NCBI GenBank assembly: GCA_022825065.1
Contig: JAJDYR010000030.1
Coordinates: forward strand, 62,001-126,000
Reading direction: 5' to 3'
Source: a bacterium
GTDB taxonomy: Bacteria; UBA8248
Length of the DNA: 64,000 nucleotides
Made by a program: the position numbers and the translations under genes. Of this stretch, positions 51,893 through 64,000 are shown piece after piece (position 1 is the stretch's first letter; each line of letters starts with the position of its first letter). A model generated the notes under the pieces. That model was not told the DNA's origin. It saw nothing but the letters and a program-made list of their open reading frames with translations, and searched no databases.

Positions 51893-52616
51893 CTTCTTTC
51901 ACTTCTCCTTCGGGTTTCCCGTCATCCGCCCCGTCATCCGGGCTGACTTGAATGTCCGCATCCTTGAGCGCCTCCGCGAGAGGAGCCGTCAGTTTTCCAT
52001 CGTCCATCGAGACGTCTTCCGTCTTCCTGCCCGATTTCCTGCGCGGCGTTGTATCCTTTTTGGGCGGTTTTGTCGATTTCGGCGCGAGAACCATCGTCAT
52101 GTTACGGCCCTCGAGATTGGGGAACTGCTCCACCGTGCCGATCTCGATGAGCTCGTTCGCCATTCTTTCCAGCAGTTTCCGCCCCAGGTCGGGGTGCGTC
52201 ACCTCGCGTCCGCGGAACATGATGGTGACCTTCGCCTTGTTCCCGTCGTTCAGGAACCGCTCCGCGTGCCTTCGCTTGATCGCGTAGTCGTGCTCTTCAA
52301 TCTTGATGCGAAGCTTGACTTCTTTCACCTCCACCACGCGCTGTTTCTTCTTGGCTTCCTGCGCCTTTTTCTGCTGCGTGTATTTGTAGCGGCCCAAGTC
52401 CATGATCTTGCACACGGGCGGGTCAGCGTTGGGAGATACCTCGACGAGGTCAAGGTCCCGATCTTCGGCGGCCTCCACCGCCTCCTCCACGGGGAGAACG
52501 CCGAGTTGCTGTCCGTCTTCGTCGATGACCCGCACCATCGGGACGCGGATGTCCCGATTGGCTCTGGGGCCTGTGGCTGTCGGGTGAATATCCCGCCCTC
52601 TGAAGCGCGACGCCAT
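51885..52616 (-). CDS. infC: Translation initiation factor IF-3
   Basis: Binds the 30S subunit and checks start codon and initiator tRNA. The N-terminal domain contains [20 protein letters not shown] and [20 protein letters not shown], and the C-terminal domain [20 protein letters not shown] and MTMVLAPK. About 60 extra residues follow, Lys/Asp/Glu-rich ([20 protein letters not shown] onwards), longer than usual for IF-3. The start is an ordinary ATG, one base after the thrS stop, not the AUU seen in enterobacteria. Confidence 0.93.
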   Translation of the reverse strand: MASRFRGRDIHPTATGPRANRDIRVPMVRVIDEDGQQLGVLPVEEAVEAAEDRDLDLVEVSPNADPPVCKIMDLGRYKYTQQKKAQEAKKKQRVVEVKEVKLRIKIEEHDYAIKRRHAERFLNDGNKAKVTIMFRGREVTHPDLGRKLLERMANELIEIGTVEQFPNLEGRNMTMVLAPKSTKPPKKDTTPRRKSGRKTEDVSMDDGKLTAPLAEALKDADIQVSPDDGADDGKPEGEVKEDA

Positions 52617-52617
52617 A

Positions 52618-54495
52618 TCAGACCGCTCCCGAGGTGAGTGATTTGTTCTCGATGTCGCTTCGCATTCTCTCCATAAGTTCCTCCAATGAGATGGACCCCA
52701 CGTCGCCTTGTTCGCGAAGCCTGAGAGAAACTTCTCCGGTTTCCGCCTCGCGCGCGCCGAGGATGAGCATATACGGTATCTTGTCTCGCTGGGCTTCCCT
52801 TATTTTATACCCAATCTTCTCGTTTCGGAAATCCCCCTCCGCCCGGAACCCCGCGGCGAGCAGCTTGCTCTCGACCTCACGGCCGTAGGGGATGTGATCG
52901 TCGGTGATCGTCATGATGCGCGCCTGCTCGGGCGCGAGCCATGCGGGAAACGCGCCCGCGTAGTGCTCTATCAGCCCGCCCACGAAACGCTCCATCGAAC
53001 CCATGACGGTTCTGTGAATCATGATGACCTTGTGGCGCGCGCCGTCCGCGCCGACGTAGTTGAGATCAAAGCGCTTGGGCAGGTTGAAGTCGAACTGGAT
53101 GGTCGGCCCCTGCCAGCCGCGGCCCAGCGCGTCGCGCATCTTGATGTCGATTTTCGGCCCGTAGAACGCCGCCTCGCCCTCGATGCGCTTATAGGAGATG
53201 CCCCGCTTCTCGAGCGCGCGGGTGAGCGCCTCCTCCGCCGCTTCCCAGTCCTCGAGCACGCCGGCGTACTTGCTGAAATCGGAACTATCATGCACCGAGA
53301 GTTCGGTCTCGAAATCCTCGTAGCCGAACGTCCTCAGCATGAAGTGCGCCAGATCGATGACGCCCAGCACCTCGTCTTCGGCTTGCTCCGGCGTGCAGAA
53401 GATGTGGGCGTCGTCCTGGGTGAAGCCCCGCACCCGGAGCATTCCGTGCAGCGCGCCGCTCCGCTCGTAGCGGTAGACCGTGCCCAGTTCCGCGAGGCGG
53501 TAGGGCAGATCGCGGTAGCTGTGGATCTTCTGCTGATAGATGAGTATGTGGCCCGGGCAGTTCATCGGTTTCAGGACGTATTCATCCTCGTCGATGTTCA
53601 GGACATACATGTTTTCCCGGTAGAAATCATAATGGCCGGAAGTCTTGAAGAGCACGTCGCGCGTGATGTGGGGAATGGAGACGAGCTGGTAGCCGCGCTT
53701 GACGTGCTCATCCTCCCAGAAGCGCTCGATCACCTTTTTGACCGTCGTGCCCCGGGGCTGCCAGTAGATCAGCCCGCCGCCCGCATCTTCATCGACCAGG
53801 AAGATGCCGAGTTGCTTGCCGATGACGCGGTGGTCCCTCTTTCTGGCGTCCTCGAGTTTCTGCAGATGATCGGCCAGGTCTTCCTTCGTCGCGAAGGCGG
53901 TGCCGTAGATGCGCTGGAGCATCTTGTTCTTCTCATCGCCGCGCCAGTAGGCGCCCGCCACGCTCAGGAGCTTGAAGTTGCGCAGCCAGCCCGTTCCGGG
54001 CACGTGCGGCCCCCGGCACAGGTCCACGAAATCGCCCTGGCGGTAGATCGAAAGCGCCTCGTCCTCGGGCAGGTCGTGGATCATCTCTATCTTGTAGCTC
54101 TCGCCCCTTTGCCCGAAAAGGGACAGCGCGTCCGCGCGCGAGATGTCCTCACGCTCGATGGCGTATTTCTTCTTGGCGAGTTTTTTCATTCTCGCCTCGA
54201 TCTTCTTCAAATCCTCGGGCGTGAATGTGACGTCGACGTCGATGTCGTAATAAAACCCGTTTTCGATGGGCGGGCCGATGGTGAGTTGCGCGCCGGGAAA
54301 GAGCTCCTGCACCGCCTGGGCCATGAGGTGCGCCGTGCTGTGGCGCAGAATCTCCAGACCCTCCTCGGAATCGAGCAGGATGAAATCCGGTTCGGCGTCG
54401 TCGGGAAGGCCGCGATTCAAATCAACGGGCTCGCCGCCAATCTTCAGCGCGATGGCGTCTTTGGGGAAATCTTTACTCTTGGTTTGCTGTGACAT
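52618..54495 (-). CDS. thrS: Threonine-tRNA ligase with shortened TGS domain
   Basis: Charges tRNA-Thr. The 625-residue protein has the editing domain (LRHSTAHLMAQAVQELFPGA with HSTAH), class II catalytic motifs (YVLKPMNCPGHILIYQQKIH, YRYERSGALHGMLRVRGFTQ, and MIHRTVMGSMERFVGGLIEH), and the anticodon domain (VESKLLAAGFRAEGDFRNEK). The N-terminal TGS domain appears only in part: it starts around KIGGEPVDLNRGLPDDAEPD, so the first ~30 residues seen in most ThrS are missing. ATG 54495 lacks a good ribosome-binding site. An upstream ATG (54582) is in frame but adds non-TGS residues right after the tRNA gene. Confidence 0.9.
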   Translation of the reverse strand: MSQQTKSKDFPKDAIALKIGGEPVDLNRGLPDDAEPDFILLDSEEGLEILRHSTAHLMAQAVQELFPGAQLTIGPPIENGFYYDIDVDVTFTPEDLKKIEARMKKLAKKKYAIEREDISRADALSLFGQRGESYKIEMIHDLPEDEALSIYRQGDFVDLCRGPHVPGTGWLRNFKLLSVAGAYWRGDEKNKMLQRIYGTAFATKEDLADHLQKLEDARKRDHRVIGKQLGIFLVDEDAGGGLIYWQPRGTTVKKVIERFWEDEHVKRGYQLVSIPHITRDVLFKTSGHYDFYRENMYVLNIDEDEYVLKPMNCPGHILIYQQKIHSYRDLPYRLAELGTVYRYERSGALHGMLRVRGFTQDDAHIFCTPEQAEDEVLGVIDLAHFMLRTFGYEDFETELSVHDSSDFSKYAGVLEDWEAAEEALTRALEKRGISYKRIEGEAAFYGPKIDIKMRDALGRGWQGPTIQFDFNLPKRFDLNYVGADGARHKVIMIHRTVMGSMERFVGGLIEHYAGAFPAWLAPEQARIMTITDDHIPYGREVESKLLAAGFRAEGDFRNEKIGYKIREAQRDKIPYMLILGAREAETGEVSLRLREQGDVGSISLEELMERMRSDIENKSLTSGAV

Positions 54496-54589
54496 AGACA
54501 GGCGTTGGCTGACGCCGCAAGCTCCTCTTGTAGTTCCTCGAACTATCCCCACGATGCGGCGGCGATTCGCCTCATCGTCCATTCCATGA

Positions 54590-54664
54590 TGGTAGGCGCG
54601 GGCGGTTTTGAACCGCCGACCTCTTGCGTGTCAAGCAAGCGCTCTCCCCCTGAGCTACGCGCCT
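54590..54664 (-). tRNA. tRNA-Val (anticodon GAC)
   Basis: On the minus strand the acceptor stem AGGCGCG pairs with CGCGCCT; the D arm is GCTCAGGGGGAGAGC; the anticodon arm is CTTGC-TTGACAC-GCAAG with anticodon GAC; the T arm is GGCGG-TTCAAAA-CCGCC; and CCA is encoded. The GAC anticodon reads valine GUC/GUU codons. It lies eight bases before the longest thrS reading frame and about 95 before the preferred thrS start, so it may be co-transcribed with it. Confidence 0.93.
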
Positions 54665-54880
54665 TCATCCGGCATATCCGGTATAGCGAAATGATAGGAA
54701 AGCAGCCCGCGCATTGTCAACGCGCGCTTTCCCCACAACAACGAAAAATAACGCTCCTCATGAAAAAAACCAACCCGCCCTCGCCTGTGCGCGGACATCC
54801 CCCGAAGCCGCACAAGACGGATTGCGCAGCCTGAGATTATCGAAACGCTCAACAGCCGGAGAAAAGTTGCGGAAGATGGC

Positions 54881-56122
54881 TCAACTCGCTTTTTCATAGA
54901 CCAGCAGCGGACTTTCCTTTCGCGCCACCACGTTCTCGTTGATGATGATTTCCTTGACGCCGACCATGCCCGGCAGCTCGTACATCGTATCGAGCATCAG
55001 ATCCTCGATGATGGAGCGGAGCCCGCGCGCGCCCGTGTTGAGTTCGAGCGCCTTTCCGGCGATGGCGACGAGGGCGTCCTCCGTGAACTGCAGGGTGACG
55101 CTCTCGAACTCCACCAGCTTGCGGTATTGCTTCACGAGCGCGTTTTTCGGTTCGCTCAGGATGCGCACGAGCGCGTCCTGATCCAGATCGTCGAGCGTCG
55201 CCACGACCGGCAGGCGGCCCACGAACTCCGGGATCAAACCGTATTTCAGCAGATCCTCGGGCGTCACCTGGGCGAGCAGCGCGCTCAGCGAATCATCCTT
55301 CTCGCTCTTGAGACTGGCCTCGAAACCCATTCCCATCTGGCCGACCCGCTTCTTGATGAGGTCGTCGAGACCCACGAACGCCCCGCCCCCGATGAAGAGG
55401 ATGTTCGCCGTGTCGACGCGCAGGAACTCCTGGTGGGGGTGCTTGCGCCCGCCCTGGGGCGGCACGTTGGCCACCGTTCCCTCGATGATCTTGAGCAGGG
55501 CCTGCTGTACCCCCTCGCCGGAGACGTCCCTGGTGATGGAGGGGTTCTCGCTCTTCCGGCTGATCTTGTCGACCTCGTCGATGTAGATGATGCCGCGCTC
55601 GGCTTTCCCCACGTCGAAATCGGCGGCCTGCAAGAGCTTGAGAATGATGTTCTCCACGTCCTCGCCCACGTAGCCGGCTTCGGTGAGCGTGGTGGCGTCG
55701 ACGATGGCGAAGGGCACGTCGAGCAGGCGCGCGAGGGTCTGGGCCATGAGCGTCTTGCCCGAGCCGGTGGGACCGATGAGGAGGATGTTGCTCTTTTGCA
55801 GCTCCACGTCGTGTAAGTCGATTTGCGCCTCCACGCGCCGGTAGTGGTTGTATACGGCGACGGATAGCGATTTTTTCGCCTTCTCCTGGCCGACGATGTG
55901 CTCATCGAGGATGGCCTTGATCTCGGTGGGCTTCAAGAGGGATTTCGCCTTGCTCTTCTGCTCCTCGTTCCACTCCTCCATCATGATTTCCTGGCACAAC
56001 TCCACGCACTCGTCGCAGATATACACGTGCGGACCGGCAATGAGCTTCTTCACCTCCTCCTGGCTTTTTCCGCAGAACGAGCAACGAAGAGCGTCTTTTT
56101 TGTCTGAGGCTCGCCTCGCCAT
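54881..56122 (-). CDS. clpX: ATP-dependent Clp protease ATP-binding subunit ClpX
   Basis: AAA+ unfoldase that feeds tagged proteins to ClpP. The 413-residue protein has the N-terminal zinc finger ([20 protein letters not shown], then [10 protein letters not shown]), Walker [21 protein letters not shown], the pore loop region [19 protein letters not shown], Walker [20 protein letters not shown], and sensor-type [20 protein letters not shown]. It is complete and normal in length. It follows clpP with 50 bases between. Confidence 0.96.
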   Translation of the reverse strand: MARRASDKKDALRCSFCGKSQEEVKKLIAGPHVYICDECVELCQEIMMEEWNEEQKSKAKSLLKPTEIKAILDEHIVGQEKAKKSLSVAVYNHYRRVEAQIDLHDVELQKSNILLIGPTGSGKTLMAQTLARLLDVPFAIVDATTLTEAGYVGEDVENIILKLLQAADFDVGKAERGIIYIDEVDKISRKSENPSITRDVSGEGVQQALLKIIEGTVANVPPQGGRKHPHQEFLRVDTANILFIGGGAFVGLDDLIKKRVGQMGMGFEASLKSEKDDSLSALLAQVTPEDLLKYGLIPEFVGRLPVVATLDDLDQDALVRILSEPKNALVKQYRKLVEFESVTLQFTEDALVAIAGKALELNTGARGLRSIIEDLMLDTMYELPGMVGVKEIIINENVVARKESPLLVYEKAS

Positions 56123-56172
56123 CGATCATTCCCCCTCGGAGAAGAGCGCTTCCGGAAACAAACCGGCCCCGG

Positions 56173-56823
56173 TCAGGAGCCGTTGTTCTCCTGGATGTTG
56201 CCGTCATCCATCCCGTCGCCCGATATGAGATTCGAGGAATCCGTGCGCGCGACGATCACGTCGTCGAGCAGGCCGTAGTCCTTCGCCTGTTCGGCCGTCA
56301 TGAAATTATCACGATCGGTGTCTTTTTCAATCCGCTTGATCGGCTGGCCGGAGTGCCGCGAGAGAATCTCGTTGAGTTCCTCGCGCATGCGGAGGATCTC
56401 GCGCGCCTGGATGTCGATGTCGCTCGCCTGGCCCTGCACGCCGCCGAGGGGCTGGTGGATCAGGATGCGCGAGTTGGGCAGGGCGTAGCGCTTGCCCTTC
56501 GTCCCCGCCGTCAACAGGAGCGCGCCCATGCTCGCCGCCTGGCCGATGCAGATGGTCGACACGTCGGGCTTGATGTACTGCATCGTGTCGTAAATGGCGA
56601 GACCCGCCGTGACAGTGCCGCCCGGGCTGTTCACGTACATGGCGATGTCGCGGTCGGGTTCCTCCGCCTCCAGGAATAGCAGCTGGGCCGTCACGAGGTT
56701 CGCGATGGTGTCGTCTATCGCCGTGCCCAGAAAGATGATCCTCTCCTTGAGCAGGCGGCTGTAGATGTCGTACGCCCGCTCGCCTCTGTTCGTCTGCTCC
56801 ACCACCATGGGTACGAGTGCCAC
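56173..56823 (-). CDS. clpP: ATP-dependent Clp protease proteolytic subunit
   Basis: A 216-residue serine protease that forms the double heptameric chamber used by ClpX. The catalytic serine is in [20 protein letters not shown], histidine in [17 protein letters not shown] and aspartate near [39 protein letters not shown] is the usual N terminus. The C-terminal ~20 residues ([16 protein letters not shown]) extend slightly beyond typical ClpP. It follows tig by three bases. Confidence 0.96.
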   Translation of the reverse strand: MALVPMVVEQTNRGERAYDIYSRLLKERIIFLGTAIDDTIANLVTAQLLFLEAEEPDRDIAMYVNSPGGTVTAGLAIYDTMQYIKPDVSTICIGQAASMGALLLTAGTKGKRYALPNSRILIHQPLGGVQGQASDIDIQAREILRMREELNEILSRHSGQPIKRIEKDTDRDNFMTAEQAKDYGLLDDVIVARTDSSNLISGDGMDDGNIQENNGS

Positions 56824-56826
56824 TGT

Positions 56827-58203
56827 TTATCCATCCTCTTTCGAATCGCCGTCCGGGGAGCGCTCCTCCCCCGTCCCCTCATCGGAGTCGCGGGAATGCG
56901 CCTCATGCTCGGCGGCATCGTGAACGTCGAATTCCACGTCGGCCTGCTGATAGAGCCAAGCCACCGTCTTGTTGTAGTTGATGTTCGAGACGAGCGAGGC
57001 CATCGCCCCGGTCGTCATCATCCGCTCGCGAAGTTTCTCGGGCGTCATGCCGTAGCGCGCGGCCGACATCCGGAGCTGCTCCTCGACCTCCTCGGCGCTC
57101 GCCTCGATCTCTTCCGTCTCGCGGATGCGCTCCACGAGGATGAGCTGGCGCACCCGCTCCTCGGCCTGGGGCCTCACCTCCTCGCGCAACTCCTCGATTT
57201 TGGCTTCCGAGAGTTGAACGTCGGGGTTCTCCTGACGCAGCCTGCGCTCGTATTCGCGAATCTGCTCATCCGCTTCCCCCCGCACGAGCGTTGGGGGCAC
57301 CTCGAAAGGATGCGCTTCGAGCAGCGACTTCAGCAACTCGGATATCCCGTTGCCGCGCGCGTTCGAATCCTCCATGGATTCCATCTCTTTCACGACGTCG
57401 GCCCTTAAATCCTCCGTGCTGGTATAGCCCCGGCCCAGGGACTTGACGAATTCCTCGTCCAGCTCGGGCGGATGCGCTTCCTTCACTTCCTTGAGATGAA
57501 GGTGGAACCGGAGGCTCCTGCCGGCGATGTTCGGCGAGGCGCCCTCTGGAACGTCGATGTCGACATCTTTCTCCTCGCCTTTCTTCATACCGAGGAGCGC
57601 GTCGCTCAACTCCTTTTCGCTCTCATCGCCCCCGACCATGAGGGCCTGGTTCTCCCCCCGGGTTCCGGGCACGGCGGCCTCGCCGTCGAACGCCTCGATG
57701 TCGAACAGAACGTAATCCCCCGCACGGGCCTCCCTGTCCACGTCCTCGAAGGTGGCGGCCCGCTGCCGGAGGGCCTCGATCTGCTGATCGACCATCTCGT
57801 CCGTCACCGTGTGGCGATGGGCCTTGATTTTAAGCCCCTTGTACTCGCCGAGTTCGAAGGGGGGGATGACCTCCACCGTCGCCTTGTACGTCAGTTCCGG
57901 GGCGTCATCCTCCATATTGATGTCGGTCACGTTCGGCTCGCCCACCGGACGCATGCCCCTGTCCTCGAGCAGGCTGCGGTAGGAAGTCGATATCACGTGG
58001 TTCAGGACCTCCGCCTGCACCTCTTCGCCGTAGTAGCGCTCGAGCACGCGGCGGGGGATTTTCCCCTTCCGGAAACCCTTCATCTTCACGCGCCCCGAGA
58101 GCCGCCTGTAGGCGCGTTCTATCTCTTCGGCGACCTCCGCGCGCGGGACGGCGACCTCGAGACGCTTCGTGCAGGCGTCGATGTCGCTCACTGTGCCGGT
58201 CAT
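56827..58203 (-). CDS. tig: Trigger factor
   Basis: Ribosome-bound chaperone and prolyl isomerase. The 458-residue protein has the ribosome-binding signature MKGFRKGKIPRRVLERYYGE near residue 38, an FKBP-type domain around VDREARAGDYVLFDIEAFDG, and the C-terminal chaperone arms (RELILVERIRE-like helices followed by YGMTPEKLRERMMTTGAMAS). A charged tail ends the protein. It is the first gene of the tig-clpP-clpX order seen across bacteria and begins at ATG 58203, just after a tRNA gene. Confidence 0.94.
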   Translation of the reverse strand: MTGTVSDIDACTKRLEVAVPRAEVAEEIERAYRRLSGRVKMKGFRKGKIPRRVLERYYGEEVQAEVLNHVISTSYRSLLEDRGMRPVGEPNVTDINMEDDAPELTYKATVEVIPPFELGEYKGLKIKAHRHTVTDEMVDQQIEALRQRAATFEDVDREARAGDYVLFDIEAFDGEAAVPGTRGENQALMVGGDESEKELSDALLGMKKGEEKDVDIDVPEGASPNIAGRSLRFHLHLKEVKEAHPPELDEEFVKSLGRGYTSTEDLRADVVKEMESMEDSNARGNGISELLKSLLEAHPFEVPPTLVRGEADEQIREYERRLRQENPDVQLSEAKIEELREEVRPQAEERVRQLILVERIRETEEIEASAEEVEEQLRMSAARYGMTPEKLRERMMTTGAMASLVSNINYNKTVAWLYQQADVEFDVHDAAEHEAHSRDSDEGTGEERSPDGDSKEDG

Positions 58204-58253
58204 GCCTCACTCTCCAGAATCGAAACGCAACAACATGAAATGATCAGGGCCAT

Positions 58254-58338
58254 TGGTGCGAAGGGGGGGACTCGAACCCCCACGCCCGAAGGCACTGGAT
58301 CCTAAATCCAGCGCGTCTACCAGTTCCGCCACCCTCGC
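58254..58338 (-). tRNA. tRNA-Leu (anticodon TAG)
   Basis: On the minus strand the acceptor stem GCGAGGG pairs with CCTTCGC (one G-T pair); the anticodon arm is CTGGA-TTTAGGA-TCCAG with anticodon TAG (reads CUA); there is a long variable arm (TGCCTTCGGGCG); the T arm is GGGGG-TTCGAGT-CCCCC; and CCA is encoded. Its 85 bases suit a class II tRNA such as leucine. It lies about 50 bases upstream of tig. Confidence 0.94.
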
Positions 58339-58515
58339 AGTCCCTTGGCGAACAAGCGCTTATACTTCAAATCCGCATCCGAATCCACCGCCCCACAAGA
58401 GTCCCCCGGGCCGGGATTTCGCGTCCCTCAATCTAGTCGCACAGGGGCAGGCCGTCAACGGGGAAAGCACAACGCGGCCATCCTTCCGGGCGGGATTCAC
58501 AGGGGGGGCAGGAAA

Positions 58516-62289
<3,774 letters not shown>

Positions 62290-62506
62290 AAACCGTCCCG
62301 AATCAAACGCTTAAAGATTCAAACCAAAAGGTGGTTATAAGCGATTTTCCGGCGCGAGAAAAGCGAAAAATTTCGATTCCGTGCATGACGCAGTCGTCTT
62401 CGCCAAAGAAAAATACGAAGATGATTTATTTTCAGTCCAGGAGATAACCGAACGAGTCATCGATCTGGGGGCTGTTGAAAAAGCCGGAGAGAGGAAATTT
62501 GTTTGT

Positions 62507-62859
62507 GTAGGGGACGCATATATGCGTCCCTGGTTTTTCGCCGTCCGTCATGGGCCGCATGTATGCGGCCCCTACAAAAACCGCCCCTCCCAGATCGCGT
62601 CAAACCCTCATTCAGCAGGGGTTTTTCAACAGACCCTCTGCGGTCGGCTCCGACGCCGGAATGACGGCCAAAACCCGAAACCGGGCGGAGGCGCAGGCTC
62701 TCGCCTTGAAAACCAACCCCCCCTACCCCCCCTTGTCAGGGGGGCAAGAAAAAGCAAAACCCCCTCAACCCTGCGAAGGCGCATCGCCTTTTTATACCCC
62801 CTGTCAAGGGGGGGGTAGGGGGGGTTGCCTTTATCCCCTGAGGAGGGGGACTTTTTCAC
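62507..62859. repeat. Composite repeat region with families B and A
   Basis: Family B part (62507-62579) ends with CGCATGTATGCGGCCCCTAC. A TTTTTCAACAG remnant follows (62622-62632), then a family-C-like CCGGAATGACGG fragment, then a full family A core (62701-62859) with C-run/G-run arms and GGACTTTTTCACC. The outer mark GCTGTTGAAAAAG is at 62471-62483. These elements fill the metH-folE2 gap (62290-63031), which has no gene I can support. Confidence 0.7.
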
Positions 62860-63031
62860 CAACCCCTTCTCGGTCGGAAATGCCCCTCAAGAGGGGAAAG
62901 AGAAACCCAAGCGACAGAGAGTGATTCTGAAAAAAGGATAATGAATTGGCCGCAAAAAGAAGTCGTCAACTCAAATATATTATTCCCTACTTCTCCCTTT
63001 GAGTTCAGCGTTCGAGCCCACTTGAAACAAA

Positions 63032-63841
63032 CTACCCCTCGTGGCTCACCTCTTCCTCGATGAAGGCGTAGGCGTTGTGGTCGTGGATGGACTCGAAGTT
63101 CTCGACTTCCACCTGGAACCAGCGGATGCGCTTGTCGTTTCGGAGCAGGAGGGCCGCCTCGCGCACCACGTCCTCCACGAAGCGGGGGTTGTCGAAAGCC
63201 GTCTCGGTGACGAATTTTTCATCCTCGCGCTTCAGGATCGGATAGAGCGCGCAGCTTCCCGCGCTCTCCGCGATCTCGACCAATTCCTCTATCCAGAACT
63301 CGCCGTCGAAGCGCACCTTGATGCGCACGTGGCCCCGCTGGTTGTGCGCGCCGCGCAGGCTGATCTCCTTCGAGCACGGGCACAGCGTGGCGATGCGCAC
63401 CATGATGCTCAGGACGAAGTCGTCCACCGCACCGGCGGAGGCCTCGAAGCCGCACTCGAGCGCCATCAGCCCCTCCGCGCCCGTCACCGGGGCGGCCTTT
63501 TGCATGAAGTAGGGGAAAGTCACCGAAAAGTGCGCCGTCTGGGCGTCAAGGCGTTCGCGAATCGTCTGCAGGAGCGAGGGCACGCTGTCCACGCCGATGG
63601 CGTCTGTGTGCTCGTTCAGCACTTCCAGGAACCGGCTCATGTGGGTGCCCTTGAAGTGGTGCGGCAGGTCCACGTACATGTTGACGTTGCCGATGGTGTG
63701 CTGGGCGTCCTTCGCCCGGTCCTTCACCACGATGGGGTAGCGGATGTTCTTGACACCCACCTTGTCTATCTTGACGTTTCGCTCATCGGAACTCGCCTGC
63801 ACGTCGGCGAGGTCGGCCGGCTCCGTCGGGAGGCCTGACAT
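63032..63841 (-). CDS. folE2: GTP cyclohydrolase FolE2 (type IB)
   Basis: Opens GTP to 7,8-dihydroneopterin triphosphate for folate or queuosine synthesis. The 269-residue protein matches the FolE2 (COG1469) family: NIRYPIVVKDRAKDAQHTIG, VDLPHHFKGTHMSRFLEVLN, the catalytic cysteine region IATLCPCSKEISLRGAHNQR, and VEVENFESIHDHNAYAFIEE. It lacks the classical FolE motifs. FolE2 can use metals other than zinc, and in many bacteria it is induced when zinc is short, which fits the zur system in this window, but I see no Zur box here. The start is ATG 63841. Confidence 0.93.
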   Translation of the reverse strand: MSGLPTEPADLADVQASSDERNVKIDKVGVKNIRYPIVVKDRAKDAQHTIGNVNMYVDLPHHFKGTHMSRFLEVLNEHTDAIGVDSVPSLLQTIRERLDAQTAHFSVTFPYFMQKAAPVTGAEGLMALECGFEASAGAVDDFVLSIMVRIATLCPCSKEISLRGAHNQRGHVRIKVRFDGEFWIEELVEIAESAGSCALYPILKREDEKFVTETAFDNPRFVEDVVREAALLLRNDKRIRWFQVEVENFESIHDHNAYAFIEEEVSHEG

Positions 63842-63955
63842 CGAATCTCATCCTTTCCGCTCTGCGTCGCAGAACACTGGTTCAGCGGTTTGTTTTTCTT
63901 TCCGCTCTTTACGGCGCCGCCCCAAGCGCCGAAACGAAAATGCGGGGTCCCGGGC

Positions 63956-64000
63956 CTATTTCTCGGGCCGCTCCCTCCTGATGCGCTCGATTTTGGCCAT
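63956..64000 (-). CDS. 3' end of a gene entering from the right edge
   Basis: The minus-strand frame that ends at TAG 63956-63958 reads ...MAKIERIRRERPEK and stays open to the window edge. It is basic and soluble. With only 14 codons visible, neither a family nor certainty of coding can be given; the first codon in view is ATG, so a very short separate frame is not excluded. Confidence 0.3.
   Translation of the reverse strand: MAKIERIRRERPEK

Overview
The window is a GC-rich stretch of bacterial chromosome. The gene set indicates a diderm bacterium that uses cobalamin: Mla lipid-transport genes, periplasmic binding proteins, a family 25 glycosyltransferase, a large cobalamin-dependent MetH and a methylmalonyl-CoA mutase subunit. 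The core order (tig-clpP-clpX; thrS-infC-rpmI-rplT-pheS-pheT; zapA-6S RNA-fau-rny-ymdB) would fit a deltaproteobacterial, Nitrospinota or Tectomicrobia-like lineage. That placement is inference and cannot be settled from this sequence alone.

Left part (1-7.7 kb): the 5' end of a cell-wall amidase, a lone glycosyltransferase flanked by dispersed repeats, a purine permease, a DUF2007 protein with pyrE, and a phosphate transporter overlapping a GPP34 (GOLPH3-like) gene. Three families of short non-coding repeats fill nearly every large gap here. They recur between znuC and znuB and near the right end.

Metal/membrane island (8-19 kb): a minus-strand run of overlapping or near-abutting genes begins with an unusual fusion of a CSCS-motif heavy-metal permease to an SPFH domain. 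It continues with an HflC-like protein, an HflK-like protein broken by an in-frame amber codon, an ABC-type substrate-binding protein, a small membrane protein and a 47-residue membrane peptide. Next to it lies a complete zinc-uptake locus: znuA with a very long His/Asp/Lys-rich loop, divergent from zur-znuC-znuB, with a Zur-box-like palindrome between them.

Selenoprotein locus (19.9-21.6 kb): a two-gene unit whose second gene encodes a UGSC-family selenoprotein. An in-frame TGA sits in the UGSC motif, followed by a good SECIS-like hairpin. Conventional ORF calling would split or truncate it. The following 5 kb holds two paralogous EamA-type transporters around a three-gene membrane/cupredoxin/His-rich set.

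Middle part (26-43 kb): a translation factor G paralogue, a cold-shock protein, a lipoprotein resembling an alpha/beta hydrolase without its nucleophile, an M48 protease, threonine aldolase with a PhnP-like hydrolase, mlaEDC without mlaF, an Fsr-like transporter, alaS, methylmalonyl-CoA mutase large subunit and a LON-domain protein.

Right part (43-64 kb): housekeeping genes, nearly all on the minus strand: RNA turnover (rny, ymdB), folate (fau), 6S RNA, division (zapA plus a coiled-coil protein), pheST, ribosomal proteins with an extra 49-residue membrane protein between rpmI and rplT, infC, thrS, clpXP, tig, two tRNAs, metH and folE2.
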